Shown one piece after another: positions 8,828-16,780 of a DNA stretch of 64,000 nucleotides. The DNA comes from Parafrankia elaeagni (lineage in GTDB: Bacteria; Actinomycetota; Actinomycetes; Frankiales; Frankiaceae). The notes beneath the pieces were generated by a model. The model was given only the letters and a program-made list of their open reading frames with translations, was not told where the DNA came from and searched no databases. The stretch spans positions 66,679 through 130,678 of the forward strand of contig NZ_KB893715.1 of assembly GCF_000374165.1 (NCBI RefSeq), read 5' to 3'. The first letter of the stretch is position 1, and the number at the start of each line of letters is the position of its first letter. Made by a program: the position numbers and the translations under genes.

Positions 8828-9577
8828 TCAGATCCGGTCGACCCTCCCACCGTCGACGGTGATGGTCTGGCCCGTGATGAAACTGCTGTCGTCCGTCACC
8901 AGGAAAAGCAGCGTACTCACCAGATCCTGGCTGCGGCCGTGGCGTTGGATCTTCTGGGCGGCGATCAGGCGGTCCTGCTCGTCGAGGGAGAGGGAACGCA
9001 GGGTGAGCCGGTTGTCGAGAAGGCTCGGGGCGATGCCGTTCACGCGGATGTTGTCCTTCGCCAGCTCGCTCGCGAGGGCGATCGTCAGTCCGTTGACTGC
9101 GAGTCGAGAGACGCCGTAGGGATTACGAGGCACGTACGCCGCCACCGACGACCGATTGATGATCACTCCTCCCCCGCGTGCACGCATGCTCGGCACACAG
9201 GCTCTGGCGGCCATCAGCGGGCCCAAGGCGTTGACGGCGAACAGCTCGTGGAGTGCCTCCCCGGAGATCTCCAGACTGCTCGCGTAGTACTGGCGGAGGT
9301 GTCGGCCCGCGTTGTTGACTAGAATATCGATGCCGCCGAAATGGGCGATCGCTTCCTCCGCCATCGCCTCGGGTGACCAGTTGTCGGTGACATCGACCGC
9401 GACGGCGATCGCCTCGCCACCCTTGGCCACGATCTCGGCCGCGGTCACATTTGCCTTGGCCACGTCGATGTCAGCGGCGACCACCCGCGCGCCCTCGTCG
9501 GCCAGAGCTCGGGAGAACATGCGGCCGACACCCCCGCCCGCACCGGTGACCACCGCGCACCTGTCGAGGAGTCTCAT
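8828..9577 (-). CDS. SDR family protein with Lys-to-Arg change in the catalytic YxxxK motif
   Basis: The protein has 249 residues from ATG 9577; an in-frame GTG at 9616 would add 13 residues but shows no clear ribosome-binding site. It has the Rossmann loop VTGAGGGVGR, the NNAG motif and the typical C-terminal block FITGQTITVDGG. The catalytic Tyr is in NPYGVSRLAVNG, where the residue four after Tyr is Arg instead of the usual Lys; the codon reads CGA. Such a change would weaken proton relay and cofactor ribose binding, so activity may be altered. It runs in the same direction as the neighbouring SDR and CoA-transferase. Confidence 0.85.
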   Translation of the reverse strand: MRLLDRCAVVTGAGGGVGRMFSRALADEGARVVAADIDVAKANVTAAEIVAKGGEAIAVAVDVTDNWSPEAMAEEAIAHFGGIDILVNNAGRHLRQYYASSLEISGEALHELFAVNALGPLMAARACVPSMRARGGGVIINRSSVAAYVPRNPYGVSRLAVNGLTIALASELAKDNIRVNGIAPSLLDNRLTLRSLSLDEQDRLIAAQKIQRHGRSQDLVSTLLFLVTDDSSFITGQTITVDGGRVDRI

Positions 9578-9856
9578 CGGCTTCTGGTGCCGTACCTCTG
9601 GATCGTCCAGGGTCACGTGAGGCCGCGGCCGGACGGAACAAGCTGGCTGGACCGGTGGTGCCAGATCGGTTGTTCCGTCGTGCCGGAGGTGGTCCTGGCC
9701 ACCGGTCGGTTCATGCTGGCTCCGTCAGTCGACATACGTGGCTGGCCTCGAGCGGCCAGCCACAGCATGCGTCGCACTGTACAGAGGCTGTTTTACATGC
9801 GCTAGTCGCTGTGGAGGGCCGTCATGGCTGCCCGCCGGCCCCTACGGCAGCTGTGC

Positions 9857-10528
9857 TCAGCCTGTGGAGGCGAGCGGGCTATCCACTTCGGTCACGGTGC
9901 GTGCCGACAGGAAGTAGGGCGCGTGTGAGGTCGGCCTGGCCCCCTGGGCGGGGACGGTGGCCGTGTGTACAGGGAGACAGCCCAGCATCGACCGGGTGGC
10001 ATCACGCAGGGAGACGCTCGCGTCGCTGCCGCATCCCTGTGGCACCTGCTGATACGACGCGGCCAGCCGGACCACGATCTCCGCGACCTGCCACGGATCG
10101 AGCCGCGCGAGATCCTGGCGAACGCTGCCCGCGGCGGGCGCGAGCGCACGTGCGACCGGGGTGATGAGTTCGTCGATATGGTCGGCCAGGAAAGACCGGA
10201 CAAACCAGGGATCGACATCCACGACGTTCAGGAACTCGGAGTCGTGGGTGAAGGACAGCAGGTGTTCCACAACCACGTCGACCCGCCGATCGAGCCCCGG
10301 CTGGCTGGCGATCATCCGGTTGAGCTGCGTCTCGAAGGTCGTCCTCAAGTGCGTCGCGAGTGCCGCGAGCACCTCGTCCTTGGTCGAGAAGTACCGGTAC
10401 ACAGTCCCGCGGGAAAGGCCTGACTGGCGACTTATGTCGGCCATGGTCAGGCGCTGCGACCCCAGCCGCGCGAGGACCGTGAAGGCGCTCGAGAGGATCC
10501 GCTGCGGGGTGTCCGCGGAAGTAGCCAC
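9857..10528 (-). CDS. TetR family transcriptional regulator
   Basis: The protein has 223 residues from GTG 10528 with a GGGAG site. The N-terminal helix-turn-helix reads MADISRQSGLSRGTVYRYFSTKDEV. The C-terminal ligand domain shares the block TPVARALAP and DPWxVAEIxVRL with the TetR protein at 11924-12541, so the two are paralogues. A TCGCGA-T-TCGCGA repeat sits 15 bp upstream of its start codon and may be its own operator. It may also control the SDR/CoA-transferase group to its left. Confidence 0.87.
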   Translation of the reverse strand: MATSADTPQRILSSAFTVLARLGSQRLTMADISRQSGLSRGTVYRYFSTKDEVLAALATHLRTTFETQLNRMIASQPGLDRRVDVVVEHLLSFTHDSEFLNVVDVDPWFVRSFLADHIDELITPVARALAPAAGSVRQDLARLDPWQVAEIVVRLAASYQQVPQGCGSDASVSLRDATRSMLGCLPVHTATVPAQGARPTSHAPYFLSARTVTEVDSPLASTG

Positions 10529-10543
10529 GTCTCCCAGTCTAGA

Positions 10544-10556
10544 TCGCGATTCGCGA
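10544..10556. promoter_or_regulatory. Possible autoregulatory operator of the TetR gene
   Basis: TCGCGA occurs twice around a central T, giving a 13-bp palindrome immediately upstream of the TetR start codon. Binding is inferred from position. Confidence 0.35.
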
Positions 10557-10658
10557 GTTCACGCTGTGACTGGCGACGCATTTTTGACGAAAAGTATCCA
10601 ATGGACATTTATCGCCCAAACTGTTTAGTGCTACAGCTCACACGTAACTGGTCAGGTC

Positions 10659-10856
10659 TCAGGGCCACTCGCCGGGTTGCTTGACGGGGAAGCGGCTCGG
10701 GGCGGCGCGCCGGACGGCGTGGGGGTGGGAGCGTTCGCGGTGATCGTTGTGTTTCGTGGGCCGGGTGATCTCTGTGATGATCTGGTCGAGGGCGTCGCGC
10801 TGCCGGTCAGGGGAAAGGGCCGGCGGGTCGGAGAGCTGCCGGCGGATGACTCTCAC
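10659..10856 (-). pseudogene. C-terminal remnant of a DDE (IS4-type) transposase
   Basis: About 65 residues (VRVIRRQLSDPPALSP ... SHPHAVRRAAPSRFPVK) match the C-terminal tail pattern of IS4-type DDE transposases, with an arginine-rich end. The rest of the gene is missing upstream, and no terminal inverted repeats are visible. It is one of several decaying mobile-element pieces between 10.6 and 13.0 kb. Confidence 0.55.
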
Positions 10857-10987
10857 GGGTGCGTCCGAACCTGACCCAGCCGGTTCGCTGTCTCCCCGAC
10901 GTCGGCTCCCAGCGCTCCTCGAACCGGCCCCGGTCCGTGAGCGTCCCGGCCAGCCGGGACGCGATCTCCTCACTCCACCGCTACCGA

Positions 10988-11422
10988 TCACAGGGTGCCG
11001 AGACGCGCGCCGAGCAGCTCCCGCACCTTGTCGAGTACCACGGCCGACCTGTCGGCGTCGACGAGTTCGGCATGTCTGCCGACCAGGCCTGCGCCCCGCC
11101 ACTCCTGGGGGACGTCCGCCCCGCGTGGCATCACCAGAAAATGGAAGTGCAGCGCGTTCTCCCCCTGGTACATGGAGTACACGCGCTCGGCCCCGGTAGC
11201 CTCGCGGACCGCCCCGGTCAGGGCGACGAGCAGAGGTCCCAGCCGCAGCGCCGCCTTCTCGTCCACGTCCCAGGCGCCGTCGTTGTGCCGGTCCGGGAAG
11301 AGCATCATCCAGCCGGGGACCGGGACCGGGCTGGCTATCGTCCACTCGCCATCCCGGTAAACGATCTGGGCGTCCGTGGCGGATGAGCCGAGTTCGCAGA
11401 TGTGACAAGCGGTCAAAGACAT
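10988..11422 (-). CDS. HIT-like (histidine triad) domain protein
   Basis: The protein has 144 residues from ATG 11422, with a GGGAG site upstream. It begins MSLTACHICELG, with a CxxC-like start that is typical of HIT-like proteins, and carries the core NALHFHFLVMPRG near residue 95, matching the HxHx part of the histidine triad. HIT proteins act as nucleotide hydrolases or transferases. The last His of the classical triad is not obvious, so the catalytic class is uncertain. It stands alone, flanked by mobile-element remnants. Confidence 0.65.
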   Translation of the reverse strand: MSLTACHICELGSSATDAQIVYRDGEWTIASPVPVPGWMMLFPDRHNDGAWDVDEKAALRLGPLLVALTGAVREATGAERVYSMYQGENALHFHFLVMPRGADVPQEWRGAGLVGRHAELVDADRSAVVLDKVRELLGARLGTL

Positions 11423-11599
11423 TCGGAGACTCCCATCCCCTCGCCCGGAGCAAGGGTCGACCAAGACCGAAGCGTCCCACAACGGTACACTTTTATCAAA
11501 TCTTGTTCTTTTCGCATCAAACCGTCAAGTCTGGCTCCGGGATCCAGGGTGGGGCCGGTTAGCGGGAGCCGCCCGGCGCCAGTCCCGCGGGCAACGGTC

Positions 11600-11905
11600 C
11601 AGCGTTCCGCTCTCACTCTGGGCGCGCTGAACTTCGGTGGCGCGGCAGGATACGGCGATATCGGAGAGCATGCTGTTGAGCGCTTTCGGTGTCGGCATCA
11701 ACATGATCGACACGACTGACTTCACCACGCCGGCGAGAGCGAGCGCGTCGTCGGGGACGTGCTCGCCCGGTCGGGCCGGCGCGGCGAGGTGCTCATCGTC
11801 ACCAAGTGCGGCATGCGCCCGGGGTCGACGATCAACGACGGCGGAGCTTTCCGCCGTCACATCGCTGCCTCGTGTGAACGGCGGCGGAACGTACGGATTC
11901 AGCGC
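11600..11905 (+). pseudogene. Frameshifted N-terminal fragment of an aldo/keto reductase
   Basis: Three frames carry consecutive pieces of an aldo/keto reductase N-terminus: SALTLGALNFGG (frame of 11600), then FGVGINMIDTTDFTTP, then VLARSGRRGEVLIVTKCGM and RRHIAASCE. The order and content match the family pattern, including the NFG and IDT motifs around the active-site Asp. At least two frameshifts separate them, and the C-terminal two thirds of the barrel is absent. It is dead. Confidence 0.6.
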
Positions 11906-11923
11906 GCAGAAACTGGGGAAAAC

Positions 11924-12541
11924 TCAGGAACCGAGTTCGGAGACCTCGTCCCATCGCGCGTCCACTCCAGCGGGTAGTGCCCGTGCCTCGCGGCCGAGGA
12001 GACGGTCGACCACCTGGTCAAGGTCCTCCGCGGAGCGCAGTCCGTTGGATGGATTCACCTGGGCATAGGAAAAGCATAGCCGGACGAGGATCTCTGCCAC
12101 GGACCACGGGTCGAGCCGGGGAAGGCCGGAATGGTCGTCGCCCGCGACGGGAGCCAGCGCCCTCGCGACCGGAGTGACTATCTTGTCGAAGTTCCTCGTC
12201 ATGAAGTCCCGGACGAGGGTCGGTTCGGAGACGAGAATCCGCGCAAGATCGGGATGGCGACCGAAGTCGAGAATAGCGGCGATCACTACGTTGACCCGAC
12301 GATCAAGATCTGGATCGGAGGCCACGCCCCGTGTCACCGCTGACTCGAAGGACTCGAGGACGTGGTCCTCGATCGAGTCCAGCAGGGCGGCCCGGGAGGT
12401 GAAGTGTCGGTAGAGCGTGCCCCGCGAGACGCGGGCCTCGGCACCAACATCGATCATGGAAAGCTTCCGCACCCCGTGTCTGGCGATCGCGGCGATCGCA
12501 CCCTCCCGAATGCGGTGCAGCGCATCGCCATTCTCCCTCAT
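11924..12541 (-). CDS. TetR family transcriptional regulator
   Basis: The protein has 205 residues from ATG 12541. The helix-turn-helix is MIDVGAEARVSRGTLYRHFTSRAAL. The C-terminal domain contains TPVARALAP and LDPWSVAEILVRL, shared with the regulator at 9857-10528. A TGAACA-N5-TGTTCA palindrome lies 18 bp upstream of the start codon. Its target is not evident because the neighbours are pseudogenes, so it may act elsewhere or be a relic of a lost operon. Confidence 0.85.
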   Translation of the reverse strand: MRENGDALHRIREGAIAAIARHGVRKLSMIDVGAEARVSRGTLYRHFTSRAALLDSIEDHVLESFESAVTRGVASDPDLDRRVNVVIAAILDFGRHPDLARILVSEPTLVRDFMTRNFDKIVTPVARALAPVAGDDHSGLPRLDPWSVAEILVRLCFSYAQVNPSNGLRSAEDLDQVVDRLLGREARALPAGVDARWDEVSELGS

Positions 12542-12559
12542 CGCCCTAGCATAGCGTTC

Positions 12560-12576
12560 TGAACAATCCCTGTTCA
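12560..12576. promoter_or_regulatory. Palindrome upstream of the TetR gene
   Basis: TGAACA (12560-12565) and TGTTCA (12571-12576) pair perfectly with a 5-bp spacer, directly before the TetR start. A candidate autoregulatory operator. Confidence 0.45.
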
Positions 12577-12794
12577 GTCCGATCCATCGCCGAGGCATGG
12601 CAGTTTCGGTGATCTGTCTCACTTTCATGCGCGAGATGAGGGCCCTCGTCTCGCACCTCAGCCGGCGGGATGCCCGTCCTCGCTGTCGGGTCTGACTCAA
12701 CACCTCATCGCCGCGATGGCCCGGACCGCCGGGCGGGACGGCCTGAGCCTGCGCGGAGCCCCGCCGGAGCCGCAACCCGGCCGGCTCCGTACGG

Positions 12795-13009
12795 CTACCG
12801 GCCTACGCCCCGGACCTGAACCCGGCCGAGGGGGTGTGGTCCCAGCTCAGGCACACCGCCGTGGTGAACCTGGCCGCCCGCGCCCTCGACGAGGCCCACC
12901 AGGCGGTCAGGCGCAGCCTGAAACGGCTGCAGTACCAGCCCGCACGCTCCTCGGGTTCCTCGCGGAAACCGGCCTGGCCTGGAAGGAGCTGTGGTCAACA
13001 TGGCTCTGA
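12795..13009 (+). pseudogene. C-terminal remnant of an IS630-type transposase
   Basis: The frame beginning at 12795 reads LPAYAPDLNPAEGVWSQLR, the hallmark end of the DDE domain of IS630/Tc1-type transposases, where the Glu follows DLNPAE. It continues through HQAVRRSLKRLQYQP and then jumps frame to GFLAETGLAWKEL before stopping at 13009. The N-terminal half of the transposase and any inverted repeats are missing, so this is a dead remnant. Confidence 0.7.
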
Positions 13010-13110
13010 ACACTGGAATTCAGCAACCGAACACCGGTGAGGTCGATGCTGGAAGCCAGGCTCCCAGCGTTCTCGCACATCCGGAACCAGCCTCTCCGCG
13101 ATCCAGCAAT

Positions 13111-14847
13111 TCACTTCTCAGCGATTGACTCCAGTCGGCGTCGTGGATTCTTGGGACGGCGGTCACTCCGAGGGGCCGACCCGTCGTGGACGACGTACCG
13201 ACCGGTACCTGCTCGCTTGGCGGCGTACATGGCCACGTCGGAAGCGTTGAGGAGCGCGTTCGGGTCGGTGAGGCCCTCGTCGGACACCGCGATACCGGCG
13301 CTCGCGGTCAGCGTTACCAGGCCTTCGTCGAGGTCGATCGGGGCCGCCAGCCGGGCAATCACCCGATGGGCGACGCGTTCGATCTCGGGGAGGGAATCCA
13401 CCTGCTCGCACAGAATGGCAAACTCGTCACCGGCGAGGCGGGCGACCACATCACCGGGACGCACCGACGTGCGGAGGCGATCGGCGACCTCGCGCAGGAT
13501 GTGGTCGCCGGCCTGATGGCCGTAGGTGTCGTTGACCGCCTTGAAGCCGTCGAGATCAATGAAGACGATCCCGGTGCTCTGGTCGGCCCGGCCCAGGAGA
13601 CGGGCGAGCCGGTCGAGCAGGGCGACGCGGTTGGGTAGATCGGTGAGGCCATCGTGCAGTGCGCGGTATCGGATGTCGTCCTCCATCGCGAAGCGTATGG
13701 CGGCCGATCCGAGCACGTCAGCGACGGCCCTGACGAAGTCCGCTTCGCGATCGGCGAGCGGCCCGCACTCCGGTTCGAAGTCCACTGACGGGGGGCGTTC
13801 TGCCCGCTGATGACCAGGGGGGGTGGATCGGAAGACGCTGATGATCGCGGTGGGTTCGCCGGGTCGCCCGATCGGCACCGGCGTCACCCACCAGCCGTCC
13901 ATCCAGATGTTCTGTGCGGATTCCCGGGTGGACTCGTGGGCGGCAGTTGCTCCGATGAGAGCGGCCGGCGGTTCCGGTCCAGCCCGAGCGACCAGATGGG
14001 GGCCGTCCTCGTGGCAGGGGAGCTCGTGCAGGGTCACCGTGGCGCCGAGGTGCTCGGAAAGCACCCGGGCAGCGTGGCGCCACAGCGAACCCGGCTCGGC
14101 GGAGTTGAGCGCTCGGCGCGCGAGGTCGGCGATGGTGGCCTGCTCCGCGTAGGAGCGTTCGCGATCGGTGACGTCCGTGGCGACGATGGCAACGGAGGCC
14201 ACCTGTCCTCGGTCGTCCAGGACCGGCATCATGTGCAGATCGGCGTATCGTCCCATTGTCTGGATGATCTGAGTCTGTGGTTGGCCGGCCAGGGCACCAC
14301 GTACCAGTGCGAGGGCCGCTTCCTGCTCGATGAAGCCTTCGAAGATGTTGGTGCCAGGGGGGATCCTGAGGGTGGCACACATCCTCCCGTTCGCCCCGCC
14401 GCTCGAGAGCACCTTCCCGGTCTGGTCCACCAGGTGGATGGAGACCGGGCTGTTGTCCATCACCATCTGAAGGTTGCGGTGCGCCTCCTGCTGCTCGGAC
14501 ACGTCCTGGATCTGGCTGATGAGGCACAGCTCACCCCCCACGACCTCGGTGGTGGCGGTGACCGATATATGAACCAGGCTGCCGTCCGGCCGAACGAAGG
14601 ATCTCACCATCCGGATATCGGAAAGTCTGCCATCGATCATTGACCGGCGGAGGTCGAGATCAGTTTCGAGATCGTCCCGTGGCACCAAGAGGTTCCAGGT
14701 CATGGCGAGCAGTTCTGTCTCGCTGAGGCGGAGTATGCGGCAGCAGGCCGGATTGACCCACCAGATGCGGTTGGTCTCCAGCCCCACGAGCATCGTGCCG
14801 ATTTCGAGTCGATCGAGGAGTGCGTCGTAATCGATCTCGATGTCCAA
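13111..14847 (-). CDS. PAS/GAF-domain diguanylate cyclase (GGDEF)
   Basis: This 578-residue cytosolic sensor has two PAS-like domains (about 1-120 and 125-240), a GAF-like region (about 245-400) and a C-terminal GGDEF domain (about 410-565). The active-site signature reads AGDEF, a variant accepted in active cyclases, and it is preceded at the right distance by RPGD, the RxxD inhibitory site for feedback by cyclic-di-GMP. DGLTDLPNR and FIDLDGFKAVND are typical substrate-loop blocks. No EAL domain follows, so it should make rather than degrade cyclic-di-GMP. The absence of membrane segments and the PAS/GAF array point to an intracellular signal such as a redox or small-molecule ligand. Confidence 0.9.
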   Translation of the reverse strand: MDIEIDYDALLDRLEIGTMLVGLETNRIWWVNPACCRILRLSETELLAMTWNLLVPRDDLETDLDLRRSMIDGRLSDIRMVRSFVRPDGSLVHISVTATTEVVGGELCLISQIQDVSEQQEAHRNLQMVMDNSPVSIHLVDQTGKVLSSGGANGRMCATLRIPPGTNIFEGFIEQEAALALVRGALAGQPQTQIIQTMGRYADLHMMPVLDDRGQVASVAIVATDVTDRERSYAEQATIADLARRALNSAEPGSLWRHAARVLSEHLGATVTLHELPCHEDGPHLVARAGPEPPAALIGATAAHESTRESAQNIWMDGWWVTPVPIGRPGEPTAIISVFRSTPPGHQRAERPPSVDFEPECGPLADREADFVRAVADVLGSAAIRFAMEDDIRYRALHDGLTDLPNRVALLDRLARLLGRADQSTGIVFIDLDGFKAVNDTYGHQAGDHILREVADRLRTSVRPGDVVARLAGDEFAILCEQVDSLPEIERVAHRVIARLAAPIDLDEGLVTLTASAGIAVSDEGLTDPNALLNASDVAMYAAKRAGTGRYVVHDGSAPRSDRRPKNPRRRLESIAEK

Positions 14848-15149
14848 AATCGACCACCCCCCGCGCGCACCGATGCAACAGCTGGATACCCGATCCAGCT
14901 ACCTCGAAACACCAGGTATAATACATATTACTCTGTGTGCTCATGCTGGCCGATTGTGACAGCCTGTGGGCGGGTCGGGGGAGTGAGGGCTGTATCTCGG
15001 GTCGGGGCGCGCACGCGGTCCCGGCGGGAGTCGCCGATGCTGATCAATGCGGAGCTGACCGGAACGCGATGGGCATGTCCGCGTGCATGGATAAACGTCT
15101 AGACTGACAGTGTTCATCCTGCGCAATACGGTTGATGGAGGCTGGCTAG
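14848..15149. other. Intergenic region, no gene seen
   Basis: This is a divergent promoter region between the diguanylate cyclase and the VOC gene. An AT-rich patch (GGTATAATACATATTAC, about 14914-14930) could hold the cyclase promoter, and TAAACGTCTAGACT near 15092 the VOC promoter. Nothing else stands out. Confidence 0.4.
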
Positions 15150-15596
15150 ATGGCGTTGACCGGCCTGGAGATCCACCACCACGCGGTTCGGATGCGACCC
15201 GATGCCGTCGCCGAGACCCGCGCTTTCTACGAGGACGTGCTCGGGCTGTCCCCCGACCCGGGTGTCCGCGAGATTCCAGGCGTGCCGCTGTTCTGGATGG
15301 ACACAGGCAACGACACTCAGATCCACCTCTTCGGCGTGGAAGGCGTGTCGAGGTACGCCCGCCGACCGGACCGGGATCCGTTCACCTCGCACGTGGCGTT
15401 CGGTGTCCCCGACATTCTCCAGGCGCGGACGGAGCTGGATCGACTGCACGTCGAGTACTGGTCGGTCGGGCGCGACAAACGTCAGCAGATCTTCCTCTAC
15501 GACCAGGCCGACAACATGATCGAGCTGCATCAGATCGATACCTGTCGCTGCAGACAGAGCACCCGCCCGGCGCCTGGCGGGCCGGCGATCGACTGA
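15150..15596 (+). CDS. VOC family (glyoxalase/bleomycin-resistance fold) protein
   Basis: The protein has 148 residues starting at ATG 15150 with a GGAGG-like site upstream. It has the beta-alpha-beta-beta-beta repeat of the vicinal oxygen chelate fold: GLEIHHHAVRM ... RAFYEDVLGL in the first half and FTSHVAFGVPDI ... IFLYDQADNMIELHQ in the second. Metal ligands are probably the first-strand His, the second-repeat His (SHVAF) and the terminal Glu (IELHQ). These proteins act as dioxygenases, isomerases or lyases; the reaction is not predictable here. The last 20 residues are Cys/Pro-rich and look disordered. Confidence 0.82.
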   Translation: MALTGLEIHHHAVRMRPDAVAETRAFYEDVLGLSPDPGVREIPGVPLFWMDTGNDTQIHLFGVEGVSRYARRPDRDPFTSHVAFGVPDILQARTELDRLHVEYWSVGRDKRQQIFLYDQADNMIELHQIDTCRCRQSTRPAPGGPAID

Positions 15597-15710
15597 TCGG
15601 GCCGGCAATCGCCTGGCCCGTGCCCAGGCCGTGCGCGCGATCGGAACGGACACGACGACGCCCGGACTCTGGGCGCACAGTGGTGTCGCGGGACGCCCCG
15701 CTCGCTCCGG

Positions 15711-16469
15711 TCAGCGGGCCTGCATCCGGATCGCCCCGTCAAGCCGGATGGTCTCGCCGTTGAGCATCGGGTTCTCGATGACGTGCAGGGCGAGTGCCGC
15801 GTACTCCTCCGGGACGCCCAGCCGGTTCGGGTGCGGGACGGAGGCGCCGAGGGAGTCGCGAACCTTTTGCGGCAGTCGGGCGAGGATCGGGGTGTCGAAC
15901 AGACCGGGCGCGATGGTGGTGACCCGGATCTTCCTGCTGGCCAGGTCACGGGCGGCCACCAGGGTCATCCCGGCGATGCCGGCTTTGGCCGACGCGTAGG
16001 GGATCTGACCGATCTGGCCTTCCCAGGCCGCGACGGAGGAGGTCAGAACGACGACGCCACGCTCGTCCTCGACCTCGTCGTTGCCGGCCATCCGCGCCGC
16101 GGCCAGTCGTAGGACGTTGAAACTGCCGACCAGGTTGATGCGGACGACCTGTTCGTAGGTTTCCAGCGAGCCGGGGTTACCATCCCGGTCGATGATCCGC
16201 AGCGCGCCTCCTCGCCCGGCGCAATGGACCACCGCGCGCAGGGGAGCCTCGTTCGTGGCGAGGTCGATCGCGGCCTGAACGGCTTCGGTCTCGGTGACGT
16301 CAGCGGGGGCGAACAGGGCGTTGATCTCGTGAGCCACCTCCTTGCCCGCGGACGTGGGCAGGTCGAGGATGACGACGCGGGCGCCTCTCGTCGCGAGTCG
16401 TCGGGCGGTGGCGGCGCCCAGACCTGATGCGCCGCCGGTCACGACGACTGATGCTCCGTTGACGTCCAT
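15711..16469 (-). CDS. SDR, 3-hydroxyacyl-CoA dehydrogenase type-2-like
   Basis: The protein has 252 residues from ATG 16469; the longer open frame upstream has no family similarity. It shows VTGGASGLGAAT, the Ser in VVLTSSVAAWEG and the Tyr/Lys pair in YASAKAGIAGM, ending with NGETIRLDGAIRM. The insert after CAGRGGALRIIDRDGNP and the C-terminal FDTPILARLPQKVRDSLG are characteristic of the HSD10-type 3-hydroxy-2-methylacyl-CoA dehydrogenases. It would oxidise a 3-hydroxyacyl-CoA with NAD, consistent with the many acyl-CoA genes around it. Confidence 0.85.
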   Translation of the reverse strand: MDVNGASVVVTGGASGLGAATARRLATRGARVVILDLPTSAGKEVAHEINALFAPADVTETEAVQAAIDLATNEAPLRAVVHCAGRGGALRIIDRDGNPGSLETYEQVVRINLVGSFNVLRLAAARMAGNDEVEDERGVVVLTSSVAAWEGQIGQIPYASAKAGIAGMTLVAARDLASRKIRVTTIAPGLFDTPILARLPQKVRDSLGASVPHPNRLGVPEEYAALALHVIENPMLNGETIRLDGAIRMQAR

Positions 16470-16780
16470 AGGGCGGACTCCTGGGTGCGGCGGGCCGATC
16501 GGGTCGGCACGGTGGCTGTGTACATGCGCAGGGTGGGGTGTGCAGGCCAGGTGTGCGGGGCTGCAGCCGGGTCGACCCGGATCAGCGGCCGGCTGTTCAC
16601 CGCGCCGGATTCGTCGCCCCGGAGGCATGCACACCGAGGGCTTCCACCAGCAGGGCCGCCCTCGTGTCCGGGTCGGGAACCCTTATGTCGGCGGACAGGA
16701 GAAGCTGATGCGTCGCTTCCGCTTCCGCTTCCGTGCTCGTGGTGCCAACCTTGCCCGGACAGATGTCGTCCGTGACGCCG
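16470..16780. other. Intergenic region, no gene seen
   Basis: No convincing coding frame. It contains a short run of GCTTCC repeats near 16713-16733 and otherwise looks like non-coding or decayed sequence between the SDR and lipoamide dehydrogenase genes. Confidence 0.4.

Noticed and set aside
10659-11480. A single 273-residue gene on the minus strand
   Set aside because: Its upstream half is the HIT gene read in a wrong frame; only the last 65 residues resemble transposase.
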